DNA of 64,000 bases from Dipteronia dyeriana. Its lineage: Eukaryota > Streptophyta > Magnoliopsida > Sapindales > Sapindaceae. The position numbers were made by a program, and so were the translations under genes. The stretch is from assembly GCA_032871835.1 (NCBI GenBank), contig CM065301.1, forward strand, positions 78,958,069-79,022,068. Direction: 5' to 3'. Every line of letters starts with the position of its first letter. The stretch's first letter is position 1. Under the pieces are notes generated by a model, which saw only the letters and a list, made by a program, of their open reading frames with translations, was not told the DNA's origin and made no database searches. This document shows positions 16,371-27,990 of the stretch, in pieces.

Positions 16371-17454
16371 TAATTATTTTCCCAAGAAAAGATGGAGAAG
16401 GTAACAGCACATAAACTAGAAAATAAAAACAGCATAACATAACATGCTCGCAAGGGAAATTAGCAATCAAAGTGATAAGAAAATTATGGAAGAAGATGAA
16501 GAAGATGTGTGCAATTTTTTTTGTTGTTTATGCATTTTTAAATTTTCCTTATTATTATTATTTTTATAGCTAATTTTCCCATTTTATTTTGCTTTATATA
16601 AAATAAAGAAAATATGAGTCATTTAACGGTAACTTTTGGATTGATTTAACAGCCGTCATTAAAAGGTATTGATTATTTAGTAATATCTGAGGTGTACTTA
16701 TAAGATTTCATCTTTTTAAAAATTTACGGAGTGTAAATTCAATTAGAGACGCATATACAACTTTCAGAGATGTATATATAGTCACTTTTTTTTAATTTCG
16801 ACCCTACCCTCAATCTTATGAAAGTCTGGCCATCCAAAACCACGGGCCTTGATAGTCAAGCCCGGCCCACCCATTTGATATGCTTGGACTTATTCATGAT
16901 TTATATGAACTTTCACAACTCTAGTAACAAGTTCATATGAGACTTGAACCTTTTCTTTTTTATATATGAAAAAAGATAAATTAACATCTTCAATCCTAAG
17001 CCATAGATAGTAATGGTTTTTGATTATCATAAAACATAATCTATTGTTTGACAACTTTGAAAATTGGAGCTATAGAGAACTAGTAACAACAGTAGTAGCA
17101 TTTGTAGTGAATAGAAGTAAAGACAAAATGGATTCTTCATCATCCAGCTTCATTATATGTAGCACTGATTTGGACACTTCAATTTCACAATGACAGCACC
17201 TTCTCTCACTCTCTCTGTACATTTTTTATCTGCAGGTTCATTGGTTCGCGATCAATGCACAATAGTGTCAGATCAGACGCTTCCGCTACTTTTTTTTTCT
17301 TTCCTTTTTTCTGTAAAAGCTGGTACAGACAACAACACTTTTCACTAAGATATATCATATCATGATCATACAAGACCCCAGCCAAAAACCCAAAAAAAAG
17401 TGTTGTTAATTACATTCACTTAAATCACACAAAAAAAAGAAAAGAAAAGTGTTG
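16371..17454. other. Intergenic DNA downstream of the LRR gene
   Basis: No gene recognised. The part next to 17455 should hold the 3' UTR of the LRR receptor-like protein gene. The rest is AT-rich. Confidence 0.5.
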
Positions 17455-18849
17455 TTACAATAAGATAATAATGACCCAACAGAGAACAATAGTTGATGAG
17501 AGAAGCTTTTGATTTATCACTAGCAGCCATTGAGCATTTGTGTCATCTGGATGATTTTGGAAAGTTTTGTTGTTGTTGTCGTCATGATCACCAATAATAA
17601 TCTGTTTCTCCAAACAAGGAGGGATTTGAAGATACAACATAGAAATGTTTTTCTTCATGTGTAGCTTGTAATTACTAGTACATAAACCAGGATTTCCTTT
17701 AACATCGAGCCTTTTCCCAAGCCTATCAATGAATTCTTCTGGTAGTTGCAGCTCTCCACTCAATTGATTGTTGCTCAAATTTAGCTGGTGTAGACTTGTA
17801 AGTGACCCTAAACTTGGAGGAACTGACCCACTAAGATTGTTGTTGTCAAGAGAGAGTGCAGTGAGTGTATTCAATGAAGAAATGTAACTAGGAATTCTGC
17901 CAGTTAATCCACAACCTGAGAAACTGATTGATGTGAGACTTTTCAAGGTCCCAACAAAAAAGGGTATTGTGGAATGTATAGGGTTGTGATCAACAATTAA
18001 GTACTGTAAATTTTCTAAACCAGAAATTGTTTCTGGGATTGGACCAATTATAAAATTGTGACTCAAGTCAAGCAAAACCAACTTGTTTAGCTTACCTAAA
18101 TCTGGAGGTAGACTGCCATTGAGCTTATTAGAACTCAAATCAATCTTTTGAAGAAGCTTAAGCATACCAAGAGAACAATGCACCACACCTTCAAGATTGT
18201 TCCAGCCGAGGTCCAAGATTGACAAACTTTTCAACCCACCAATCTCTTCAGGAATTTCACCACTAAAATTGTTGTAACTTAAATCAAGTTGTTGTAGACT
18301 GACCAACTTACCAAGCTCTTTTGGAATCTTTCCTTGCAAACTATTCTGTGATAAGCTCAAGACTCTTAAGCTAACAATGTTTGATAAAGTTGAAGGAATC
18401 TCTCCCGAGAGAGATGGATTAGACTCTAGAGCTAGATGCTCTAAGGAAGTGAGTGAACCAAAAACAGTTGGAGAAAGATTGACCGGAGATGATGATGACA
18501 CAAAACAATTAAAAATGGAGAGGATTTTCAAGTAAGGTAACTTGAGCAAAGAATCTGATAGATTAGCTGAGTTTTTACAAGGTGGGTCAATAACATCAGG
18601 ACCAATATGAAGTTTAGTGACATGAAAAGTTGGAAAGTTGTCTAGACTTATCTCACATTCAACACCAGGCCATGGAGTGTCAGTACATGGTAGTGGGTAC
18701 TGTTTAGCCCAGTTAGAGTAATCAAGAAGTGAACCCATAACATCAAAAAGCCCCACAAGCTCATCTTCATTCATATTCACCATTGCAATCACCTCACCTG
18801 TCAAAACAAGAAACAACCCAGCAAAGAAAACAGCTAGAGAAGAAGCCAT
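17455..18849 (-). CDS. LRR receptor-like protein without kinase (PII-2/RLP29-like)
   Basis: Single-exon frame of 464 residues. It has an N-terminal signal peptide (about residues 1-22), a cysteine-containing LRR cap with CTDTPWPGVECE (about 55-66), then about ten plant-type leucine-rich repeats of the LxxLxLSxNxLxGxIP form (about 100-385), for example LSLSQNSLQGKIPKELG and LNLSNNQLSGELQLPEE. A C-terminal cysteine pair follows, with GNPGLC and IPPC. The last 16 residues are hydrophobic, so it is either membrane-anchored or GPI-modified. There is no kinase domain, so it would act with a partner receptor at the cell surface. Domain order and the WPG-containing cap suit the plant RLP29/PII-2 group; I do not assign an orthologue. 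Confidence 0.85.
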   Translation of the reverse strand: MASSLAVFFAGLFLVLTGEVIAMVNMNEDELVGLFDVMGSLLDYSNWAKQYPLPCTDTPWPGVECEISLDNFPTFHVTKLHIGPDVIDPPCKNSANLSDSLLKLPYLKILSIFNCFVSSSSPVNLSPTVFGSLTSLEHLALESNPSLSGEIPSTLSNIVSLRVLSLSQNSLQGKIPKELGKLVSLQQLDLSYNNFSGEIPEEIGGLKSLSILDLGWNNLEGVVHCSLGMLKLLQKIDLSSNKLNGSLPPDLGKLNKLVLLDLSHNFIIGPIPETISGLENLQYLIVDHNPIHSTIPFFVGTLKSLTSISFSGCGLTGRIPSYISSLNTLTALSLDNNNLSGSVPPSLGSLTSLHQLNLSNNQLSGELQLPEEFIDRLGKRLDVKGNPGLCTSNYKLHMKKNISMLYLQIPPCLEKQIIIGDHDDNNNKTFQNHPDDTNAQWLLVINQKLLSSTIVLCWVIIILL

Positions 18850-19274
18850 TTATGAAGGAAGGTATAATCAATTCAATCACTAAACTGATGAGATACCAGA
18901 TATTATTATAAGCATTGGAAGAAGGCAGTTTTAGAGCCAAGAAACCAAATTATGGTTCAGGTTTTTGACAAGCTGTTTGATATTATCTATCAGTACATAA
19001 CCAGAAGCAGTGTCAGCGTGAGACAAGCTGCAAAGACAGTAGACTTGATAAGGGTTTTGCCTCCTAGAAATGAAAGTGATGATGGTGTTGGTGTGCATGG
19101 AAAAGGGACTAAAGAATGAAAACAGGAAGAATTGGTTACTATATGTGGAAACAAGTGTCAGTAGTCAAAACAAGGTATTCAATGGAAAAAGTGTCATTTT
19201 TATGATGGGACTTGGCTCTTCTTGATCAGTATCTTATGTGAGGCCGAATGACAAGAAACACTTGCTTTTACAGC

Positions 19275-19277
<3 letters not shown>

Positions 19278-19321
<44 letters not shown>
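19278..19321. repeat. (TA)n(TG)n microsatellite
   Basis: About 13 TA units followed by eight TG units, upstream of the LRR receptor-like protein gene. Confidence 0.95.
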
Positions 19322-19887
19322 AATATTGGCTGTAAAAGCCACCCTAGTCGAATCTCTGTTCGCTTCAAAACGTAGCTAGTGTGTGCTGGTGTAAACTCAG
19401 ATTGTGTTTTGTAATAACCAAATATGAATGAACAATTCGGATATGTGACATGATGGTGCTTCTTATAAACAATCTTTGTAACGAACCAAAGATGTGGTTG
19501 TTGATTGACAAGTTAAGGTTGATCTAATTACACCCCATCTAGATTTAAAGTTCAGTTCGAGTTTGTTCTCCTTCAAATTCTGAATTAATCGTAATAGCTC
19601 AATTGTGACTTTGCAAACAATAATTAATTAAAATGTGTCTAGAGCTGTTACGTATAATAATGCAAACGATGTTACTAAATTATGTCTACTAAGAAGTAAG
19701 AAATTATATATTGGAAAATTTTAGAGAAATTATTTATTTACATATATGATGAACATATTCAGGATTCAGCAAGTTAGAACTCTTAGAAAATACAGAGACT
19801 AAAAGCTTTGAATTCCTGTCAGATAAAAAAGAGAGAATTTTGAGCTTCATTATACATTTTCTGTGGAAGCTGCAACTTCCAGGGCAC

Positions 19888-20125
19888 CTAAGAGGCTTTG
19901 AAAGCACAAGTGGGAATTTCAGGACCCAGTTTATGGATGTGTTGGATCAATCTGTCAGCTTCAACAATAAATTTTTTAAGCTCAATCACAGATATTCCAT
20001 CTTTGGGTTTACTATGCACAACAGCAACAACCACAACATCCCATGTATGAAGATTGGTTACAATGCCATCAATTGTTTCTGAATCCATCGGACTTTTGAG
20101 CGTTGAACTCTTTAAATATCTGTAA
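19888..20125 (-). other. Unrecognised exon-like open frame
   Basis: A frame ends at TAG near 19888 and is open upstream to a good acceptor (TTACAG) near 20126. It contains MDSETIDGIVTNL and HSKPKDGISVIELKKFI, soluble and helical in character, and does not look like random AT-rich translation. An upstream exon-like block at about 20473-20595 ends in a strong donor, CAG|GTAAGC, but its longest frame does not join this one in phase. It may be the end of a small gene, a non-coding transcript, or a pseudogene. No family recognised. Confidence 0.3.
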
Positions 20126-21656
20126 TATGAAACAGAAGAAAAATCATGCTTTTAATCATAATTCAAACACCAACAGATTTTAAGCAAACTGCAGTGGACA
20201 TGTTGAAGGCAGTGAAGGCACAGCATCATTTTCTACCCATGGTCAATGGCATACCAAAATCCTACCAAATGATTTTAAGGACTCCTCTTTATTATAAATA
20301 ATTATTAACAAGTAGGTATTTACTTGATAAACAACAGATGCATACAATTAAGGCATGCAACTAGACGTAAAAGAATACATCAAGGCAGCCCAGATACATT
20401 AATAGACGGGTGTAATTTAACAAAATAAGAATGTAATTCAAAAGAGACAGCTTACCTGTTTATTTAAAGAAACAAAACAAGAACGTAATTCAACAAGTCT
20501 TCTCATCTTCTTCACTGGAGTTTTTAAATCCTGTTGTTCTTTACAACCATGAGTTATGGGAGAACATCTTTCCATATGTGCGAAGGTCATTCATCTGCAT
20601 GAACAAACAAAAGCACAATTAATTCATGCCATTAAGCCATTAAGGTGTAGATATAAGATCACCACAAAGAATCCAACAAGGATGGTCAAAGACAGGGGTC
20701 TCCGCTCTAACTAAAACACCGTTTTTCTTTGAGTGAAAATTGACAAGAATATAATGGAAGAAGAATATTGGAGGAGACTTAAAAAAAAAGGAAAAAGAAA
20801 AAAAGTGACTTACCAAAGCCATGCATAAACTGTAGAAATTAAGAAGCAAAATGTGCATAATTGTGAAATATAAGAGGAAAAAGAACTTTTGTACAACCTT
20901 AAGATAAAATATAAAATAAAATAACATATATAACTACAAGAAATCTGCATTGCTCCAGACAAGCAAACTACCACAGCCAACTACAGTCTATAATAGGTGT
21001 GTAACATTCTGCATATCTATTTCAACAATGTCCAGCACTAAGCAAAAGGAAAGCATACTGAACTTTTCTTTGTTCCAGATATTCCAAGAATTCAGAAGCA
21101 TAAGGAGGCCCAAAAATTGCCGAAATATTTAAAACCAAACATACAGTATATTCTGAAGCTAAGTGAATTGTTTTAAGTTTTCAAATTTGGCCCAATGTTG
21201 AAAAACCATGAATTTCATGATAACATATGAGAAAATAAATTTGATCCCTCAATCAGTCAAAATTTTCCCAGAATCACTGTTCATAGTATTTGAATCGTTA
21301 ACAGCACAATATGATTAGCAGCATAATGCCACATTCTACATATATTGAAGACTACCAAATTTAACAATTCATGTATAATAGAGCATATTCAGCAAAAACT
21401 ACTAGTTCAAACCTTCGGCTAACTGAAACTATAAGCATATGGCGGTCTGGTAGCCAACAACTGCTCAAAGAGTGTCCATGATAAGGCTAACCCACAAGAA
21501 CTGTACCAAATCCAAATATATGAAGTAAAATTTAAAAATCAGAAACAGACACTTGAATGTGATATTATTCAGCTAAAAAATAAAGCTCGCAAAATCTTGA
21601 ATCGAAATGAATGTTGAAATAATAAATTTATAACCTTCCATATGCAAAACCTAATA
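20126..21656. other. Intergenic or UTR-like DNA
   Basis: Apart from the exon-like block near 20473-20595, nothing coding is recognised. The region may include untranslated exons of a minus-strand transcript. Confidence 0.35.
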
Positions 21657-21798
21657 GTGTCCCATCCTTGGTTCTAAATTTGTAAGATGTAGATAATGTA
21701 ATTTTCATGATGTTTAAAGGTATAAAATGAAAACAAAATCATAGTTCCATGGATTGGAACGGGGCACATACAAGGTAAATACATGACATAAGTTGTAA

Positions 21799-21879
<81 letters not shown>

Positions 21880-22038
21880 CAAGTGAGAATCTATCAGTGT
21901 CCCACCCTCGGTTCTAAATTTGTAAGATGTATATAATGTAATTTTCGTGATGCGTAAAGGTATAAAATGAAAACAAAATCATAGTTCCATGGATTGGAAC
22001 GGGGCACATGCAAGGTAAATACATGACATAAGTTGTAA

Positions 22039-22079
<41 letters not shown>

Positions 22080-22257
22080 TGACTGGAATTGAGCATGAAA
22101 CCAACCAAACCAACAATCTAAGATAAGGGAAAGGAAGCTAGAAATAGAGAGAGTGAGAGAGAGAGAGAGACTCTCAGGAAAATGACCGGAATTGAGCATG
22201 AAACCAACCAAACCTGCAATCTAAGATAAGGGAAAGGAAGCTAGAAATTTGGTTTTA

Positions 22258-22294
<37 letters not shown>

Positions 22295-22440
22295 CAGGAA
22301 AATGACTGGAATTGAGCATCAAACCAAGAATCAGGAAAATGACCAGAATTGAGCATCAAACCAAGATTCAGGAAAATGACCGGAATTGAGCATCAAACCA
22401 ACCAAACCTACAATCTAAGATAAGGGAAATTTGGTTTTAA
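21657..22440. repeat. 240-bp tandem duplication with GA microsatellites and a 37-bp minisatellite
   Basis: Bases 21657-21800 recur at 21897-22040 with a period of exactly 240 and few differences (shared start GTGTCCCA, shared end TTGTAAAACGAGAGAG). Each copy runs into a (GA)n tract: 21802-21877 and 22042-22074, with a third tract at 22260-22292. Distal to these are several copies of a unit containing GGAAAATGACCGGAATTGAG, near 22073, 22176, 22295, 22332 and 22369. The block lies downstream of the PPR gene. Confidence 0.9.
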
Positions 22441-22591
22441 ACTAAAGTTTCATTTTTCATTATCTTAAAAATTATATTATAATCTAGTACACTTATGCAC
22501 CAAACATTTTATAACTAATTTATAACCTCAATATAAACTAACACCACACAAGATTGCATTAAGTATAGCACAATTCAATCAAAAAAAATCT

Positions 22592-22947
22592 TTAAAAATT
22601 AATACAATACAATGCAGCAAGCCAAACATACCCTTCATGTTGATTCTGCAATAGACTGATCTTCAATATGTACCTCAAAAGGTTATTTGGTTGTATAGCC
22701 ATCACTGATGTATCTTTGGTAAGGGTTGCAACCTTATCCACATCTCCAGCAAAGAAGCAAGATAATAGAGTAGTGAGCATCACAACATCAGGTTCTAGTC
22801 CTCTATCAATCATTTCATTAGACTAAAAGCTTCTTGAAGGTTGTCAATCTTACAGTACCTTGCCATCATGACGCTGTAACAAAAAAGATCAGGTCTTATT
22901 TCCATTTTCTCCATTTCACTTCAAAAAATTGAAGCATCCACCGCATC
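22592..22947 (-). pseudogene. Detached C-terminal repeats of the PPR gene
   Basis: Immediately beyond the stop of the PPR frame, minus-strand sequence still encodes PPR-like text: EIRPDLFCYSVMMARYCKID, then after a one-base shift near 22818 NEMIDRGLEPDVVMLTTLLS. These are the i/ii helices of two more repeats in the right order and spacing. They show that the ancestral protein was longer. The stop at 22948 and the frameshift near 22818 now cut them off. Confidence 0.75.
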
Positions 22948-24927
22948 TTATTTACTTTGAATAGCATCTGCCAAGGAAGAAATTTTCGGATTTATCTTTG
23001 AATGGGCATTAAACAGAACTTTATAAGTCACCAAATCAGGTTTGATCCCTCTCCGCTTCATATCATTGAAGAGATCACAAGCTTCCAGCGAACAATTTAC
23101 TTTGAAATAACTTTTTATCATCTGTGTATAGGTCAACAAATCAGGAGTGAACCCTCTACCAATCAAAATATCAAACACCATCCGTGCTTTTCCCATTTCT
23201 CCGGCTCGACAAAGTACATCTATAAGTTTCTCGTACACTATTTTACAGCAGGAACCTTTTCTTACTATGACTCCATGCCTAGAAAGCATCATAAATAATT
23301 GAAAGGCCTTCTCTAAACTATTTACTTCACAGTAACCATTACAAAGGGCAAGATAATTTTCCAAACACTTCTCTTGCAAACTATCTAAAAAGGCTTCAGC
23401 TTCCTTTTCCTTACCTCCCAGACACAGGCCTTCAATGATCATGTTAAGTGTAACAGTATTAGGTTTCAATCCTAGTGTCTTCATATAATCTAAGAAATCG
23501 TATACTTTTTTTACATAGCCACATCTAGCAAGCCTGCTAGCAAGTATGTTACAAGTAACAAGATTAGGTTGATGCCCTGTGTCCTTCATCTCCTTGAACA
23601 AATTGAAAGCATCAAGAAGTTTACCCTGACAGCAGTAACCGTTAATTAGAGTTGTGTAGTTGACAACATCTGGAACGATTTGCTTTTTCTTCATTTCATT
23701 GAACAATTTCATGGCATCTTCTACTATCCCAAGTTTGCACAAAGCATCCAATACTAAATTGTAGCAAATCCGGTCAACAAAAATCCCACTTTTTATAAAC
23801 TCCTCAAACTGACTTAGAGCTTCAAAAGTCATTCCCAACTGAAATAAGCATTTTAAAATAACGCTCACAGTCACACTGTTGGTTTCAATACCCTTTGACA
23901 TCATCTTATTGTGAAAAAACAAAGCTTTACTTATGTTCCCATATCTGCAATACCCAGAAATCAATTCACCATATACATATACATTAGGAACCACCCCATG
24001 TTTTTCCATATCAAGTAACACGCCTGCAGCTTCTCTCAACCTATTCTCATTACAAAACCCACGAATCACAATAGTGTAAGCAAAGGTATCTAAAGGAACC
24101 TTTGTCACTCTCCATTCTTGGAGCCATTGATAGCCCAAATCTGACTTACCATTCAAACAAAGTCCTTCTATATAAGTAGAGTAAGCAAATGCATTTGGGG
24201 TTACTCCAGCTTTATCCATATCCTCAAATACCTCGGCTGCCTCTTCTAAACTACCTATCTTACAAAGGGCCTTAATTGCAAGATTATAAGTATAATGGTT
24301 TAAGCTCAATCCCAACCTCTTCAGCTGCTGATAAACGAATCGAGCTATATCCACTTTCCCACACTGAATCAACTTGCTCATGAGGAAATTCAATGATAAT
24401 GTAGAGAAAACAAATCCATGGCGCTTCGGTGGGAAAAAAATATCAATAACTCGGTCAAACATTCTCAGGGAAATATAAGCCTTCACCATTGCATTAGAAG
24501 CTAGAACAAACGAATTTGACCTGTCATCATAAATTGCTTCAAGTAAGTCTGTAACTTCAAAATCTATGTTATTCGCTTTCCTAACAATTTCCATGAATAT
24601 AGAAGCCAACTTGTTATTAAAACGCCAACAACACAATATTCTCACAAATGCTGCATATGTATAAACATCATGCAAAAACCCAATTCCTTTTAAGTTTTCG
24701 AAATGTGATATTGCAGCATTGGGTTCATTTTTCAAGCAATTCAAATTCTCAACTACTGTAACTGTTTTCAAGCCAAAGGTTTTAATATTCATTTGTTCCC
24801 TATCTTGGCTATCGAAATCAGAATAAGGAGACGATGGTTTCAACTGGGTAAGAGATGAAACCGATTGGAAGCGAATGTGTTTGATGTATTTCCTCAGAGA
24901 AAACAACTTAATAGCTGAGACCCACAT
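22948..24927 (-). CDS. P-class pentatricopeptide repeat protein, organelle-targeted
   Basis: From the chosen Met (24927, MWVSAIKLFSLRKY) the product is 659 residues; the same frame is open to a Met at 25005, but that stretch looks like a leader with a donor-like TCAA|GTAAGC. The N-terminus is basic and Ser-rich with few acidic residues, as in mitochondrial targeting peptides. From about residue 170 to the end there are roughly 13-14 tandem 35-residue motifs of the form YTxLIxGxCxxGxLxxAxxLFxEM, for example VVNYTTLINGYCCQGKLLDA, without E or DYW domains. P-class proteins bind single-stranded organelle transcripts for stability, splicing or translation. The overall layout resembles Arabidopsis At2g26790. 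Further repeats exist downstream but are cut off by the stop, so function may be altered. Confidence 0.85.
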   Translation of the reverse strand: MWVSAIKLFSLRKYIKHIRFQSVSSLTQLKPSSPYSDFDSQDREQMNIKTFGLKTVTVVENLNCLKNEPNAAISHFENLKGIGFLHDVYTYAAFVRILCCWRFNNKLASIFMEIVRKANNIDFEVTDLLEAIYDDRSNSFVLASNAMVKAYISLRMFDRVIDIFFPPKRHGFVFSTLSLNFLMSKLIQCGKVDIARFVYQQLKRLGLSLNHYTYNLAIKALCKIGSLEEAAEVFEDMDKAGVTPNAFAYSTYIEGLCLNGKSDLGYQWLQEWRVTKVPLDTFAYTIVIRGFCNENRLREAAGVLLDMEKHGVVPNVYVYGELISGYCRYGNISKALFFHNKMMSKGIETNSVTVSVILKCLFQLGMTFEALSQFEEFIKSGIFVDRICYNLVLDALCKLGIVEDAMKLFNEMKKKQIVPDVVNYTTLINGYCCQGKLLDAFNLFKEMKDTGHQPNLVTCNILASRLARCGYVKKVYDFLDYMKTLGLKPNTVTLNMIIEGLCLGGKEKEAEAFLDSLQEKCLENYLALCNGYCEVNSLEKAFQLFMMLSRHGVIVRKGSCCKIVYEKLIDVLCRAGEMGKARMVFDILIGRGFTPDLLTYTQMIKSYFKVNCSLEACDLFNDMKRRGIKPDLVTYKVLFNAHSKINPKISSLADAIQSK

Positions 24928-25159
24928 TGAAAGTTTGAAATTTGAAACTATAAACAGCAGATAGAAAGAGCTTACTTGACGGAAAAAAACCCAATTGCCT
25001 GTCACAACCCACCACCGAATAGCTCAAGCAAATCGGTTGACAGAGCGCGCAGCCTCTGCTCGTTCATGGAGAGAGTGATACAAAAGTGCCAACTTAGGGG
25101 GGTTAGGGAGGTGTATTCAAGTGAAAATACCAATGGCCAAGTATGCGTTCTATTTTAAA

Positions 25160-25661
25160 AAATAGAAATACTCATTCTTAACGAATTTTACAAATAAAAT
25201 AGAATAAATAATTTCTGAAAAGTATAAATATTATCATAAAAAAAACATACAAACATTAATATCAATAACAAAAAAAAATTACTAAAAATAATATAAAACA
25301 ACCCTTTGTTGACAGACGGCAATTTAATTAAAGATAAAATATTTTATTTTTTTTATTTCTATTTTCAAAATAGCTAAATAACACCAAAACAGATTAAACG
25401 AACTTTATTTATGGTAATTAAATATAATAAAAAACAAAAAACACTATTCAACCAAGACAATATACCATGATCAAAGTCGCGTGTGACCTTGACTCAATAT
25501 AATTATGATCAATATCAAACTACTCATTTTAGACATGAGTTTTATTCAACAGCTAGGTATTGTTTTTATGTTTTATCTTTAGAAACTTGAATTAATTTTA
25601 TATAGATTTTTTATACTCATTGTTATTGTCGTATGTGAATTTCATCAAGCATACACGTCAT
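25160..25661. other. AT-rich intergenic DNA
   Basis: No gene or repeat recognised between the PPR gene 5' end and the LTR that follows. Confidence 0.5.
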
Positions 25662-26527
25662 TGACAGGAAGAAGAAAATTGTCAGGTAGACGCCCAAATG
25701 GGCACTCAGGAAATATACTACGAAGTATCATTAAAGAGAAGAAAGCCCGAGTAAACAAGTAGCATGGCAAGACCTACTCGGGATCAACTAAATTACTCTG
25801 AATCGATTAAAAGTAATCGGGATTAACGAAAAAGCATCTTCTACTCGGGCTTAAACAGCACTATTCAGGATCAACAATGTGTTATTCTTACTCGGGATAA
25901 ATGCGATCCGAGTAAGAAACTTGGTGCTTAATTCACACGGATTAAGTCATTAAATACGCAAAGATATCCATCAAGAAGAATCCAAAGAGAACAGAATACT
26001 GAGCTAGAAGAATCCTCAATCAGGAAGCAACTTGATTTCGTTACAAAGACTACATTCTTATAAGGAAACAAGTTCAAATTAAACTGCACTACTAGAATCT
26101 CACTCGATTTCCATAAAAGACTCCGAAACGGGAAAGAAGACAATCAACCTTAAGCAAGTAGCCGAATCACAATTAAATACAAAGATCATGTATTACTTGT
26201 ACAAAGCAGATTAGGGTTCTATAAACATATAAATAGACCCATAATCTAGTCCAGAAAATATATAGGCAATATAGCTTACACAACAGGCAACTGAAAAATA
26301 CAGAGAGAAGAAAGAGATATCGAGAGCTTGTAAACATCATATTTTCATAGTGGATTTTGGCTTGGTTGATCTTTCAACCACCCGTGGACGTTTCTCCGGT
26401 CATCGGAGTTTTACCACGTAAAACTTGTATTTTCGTTACTCTCTCTGAATCTCTTTCTCTTTGAATTAATAGCCGAAATCCAATCCTTGTTGGCTTTTCT
26501 GATACAATCCAGAAAACGACGTCAACA
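25662..26527 (+). repeat. Solo or orphan LTR, Ty3/gypsy-like family
   Basis: It starts TGACAGG and ends CGTCAACA. Inside are repeated CTCGGGAT(C/T)AA motifs, a TATA-like TATAAATAGACCC region (about 26228) and the U5-like block CCGTGGACGTTTCTCC followed by TTTTACCACGTAAAAC. Related blocks in the same order occur at 37783-38604 and 56600-57380, the latter followed by a primer-binding site and gag. No internal region adjoins it. The flanking five bases do not match, so the ends may be off by a few bases or eroded. Confidence 0.65.
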
Positions 26528-27990
26528 ATTATACTTTCATAGAGACATATAAACATTAATATTATTATCGGTTTGCTACAATAGAAAATTTATAATACTT
26601 TAACTAATTATAAAAAAGAAATAAAATTTGACTAATTAGGTGCATAATTGTCTTTATAAGGTAAATTATAATAAAAAAACACATCAAAATTATAAAATCA
26701 CATATATAGGTATGAATGTTTTTATCAAGTTTAATTAACGATGATTTTATATAGAAAATATGTTATTGACATAAAAAATATATATAATTTTTAAAACAAA
26801 GTACATAATATATTTAAAAGTTAATGAGAGTCTCTAAATGTCTATTAAAGTTTTTTAAAATTAAAATCTATGGAAGCCCTTTAAAATAGAAGTCTATGAA
26901 AGTTTTTTAAATTGAAAATTTATGAAAATTCTTCAAAATCTATCAAAGTTCATGAAATCTATAAAAGTTATCCAATTATAAAAATCTTTAAAATCTTTTA
27001 AAATCATCACCCCCTCGATTAGTTAATTCACCAGTTGTATTATTTAATTTGCACGTTACCTTTTATATATGGAGCAGTTTTTGTACAATAAATTCTATTA
27101 GATTAATGGATGGATGATATTATTTTATTATTATTATTATATATATATATATAAGAATGTCACTGATAACCTTTATTTTTTAAAAACCTATGCCCATATA
27201 CATTGAAATTTAAAACTGAATCATAAACGGCCTCTTTTTAATCGGTAGCCAATTGTATAAATTATTTAATTTTAAGCAGTTTTTGTACCATTGTGTTAGA
27301 TTAATCGATAGAATCATGGTACCGCTTGATTACAATATTATTATGGTTCACTAATATATAATTGTTGAAAAATATTTTTTGTTGGGGCATGAAAAGAAGC
27401 ATGTAATTTCTCAGGGAAAATGGTATTATAATATATTGTTATCCAGAAAAAATGGATCCAAACAACAGTTGCTTATAATAATTAATGCCTTATTTCGAAT
27501 AGAGTGTAAGATAAATATATAATATTATAAATTTAATTATTTGAATAAGTTTTGTGTGACATTCACGTTGTCTGTACATAAATGTATACAGAGAAAGAGC
27601 TTCAAAGCTCATCGACGGGATCAGACTCCCACGTCTTTGATCATGTACTCAAGGAAGCACGGTTCAGGCTGTTTTTTGTTTTTTAGTGTGGAATCTGATT
27701 GAAAATGGAACAGATCTGTGATGTTGATGGAGGATGTGTGTTTGAATATGGATTGTTGAAGGAAAATAGTTCTGCCTTCGGATTTTGTTTTTTTTTTGGA
27801 ATTTGATTGAAGACATTGATATTTTTTTTTGTCTGGATTGAAGAAAAATAGAATTTTTTTACTGTTTTAAAAGAAAAAAGGTACGGATATTGACACTCGA
27901 AACTTACCGGTACACCCAATTTTATATAAGTATATCTATATCTAAAATTTAAAAAATAAATATTACTATAAATACCCATTATAATATCAT
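26528..27990. other. AT-rich intergenic DNA with short degenerate repeats
   Basis: Around 26820-27000 there are loosely repeated segments of the type AAATCTATGAAAGTT. No coding region recognised. Confidence 0.5.
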
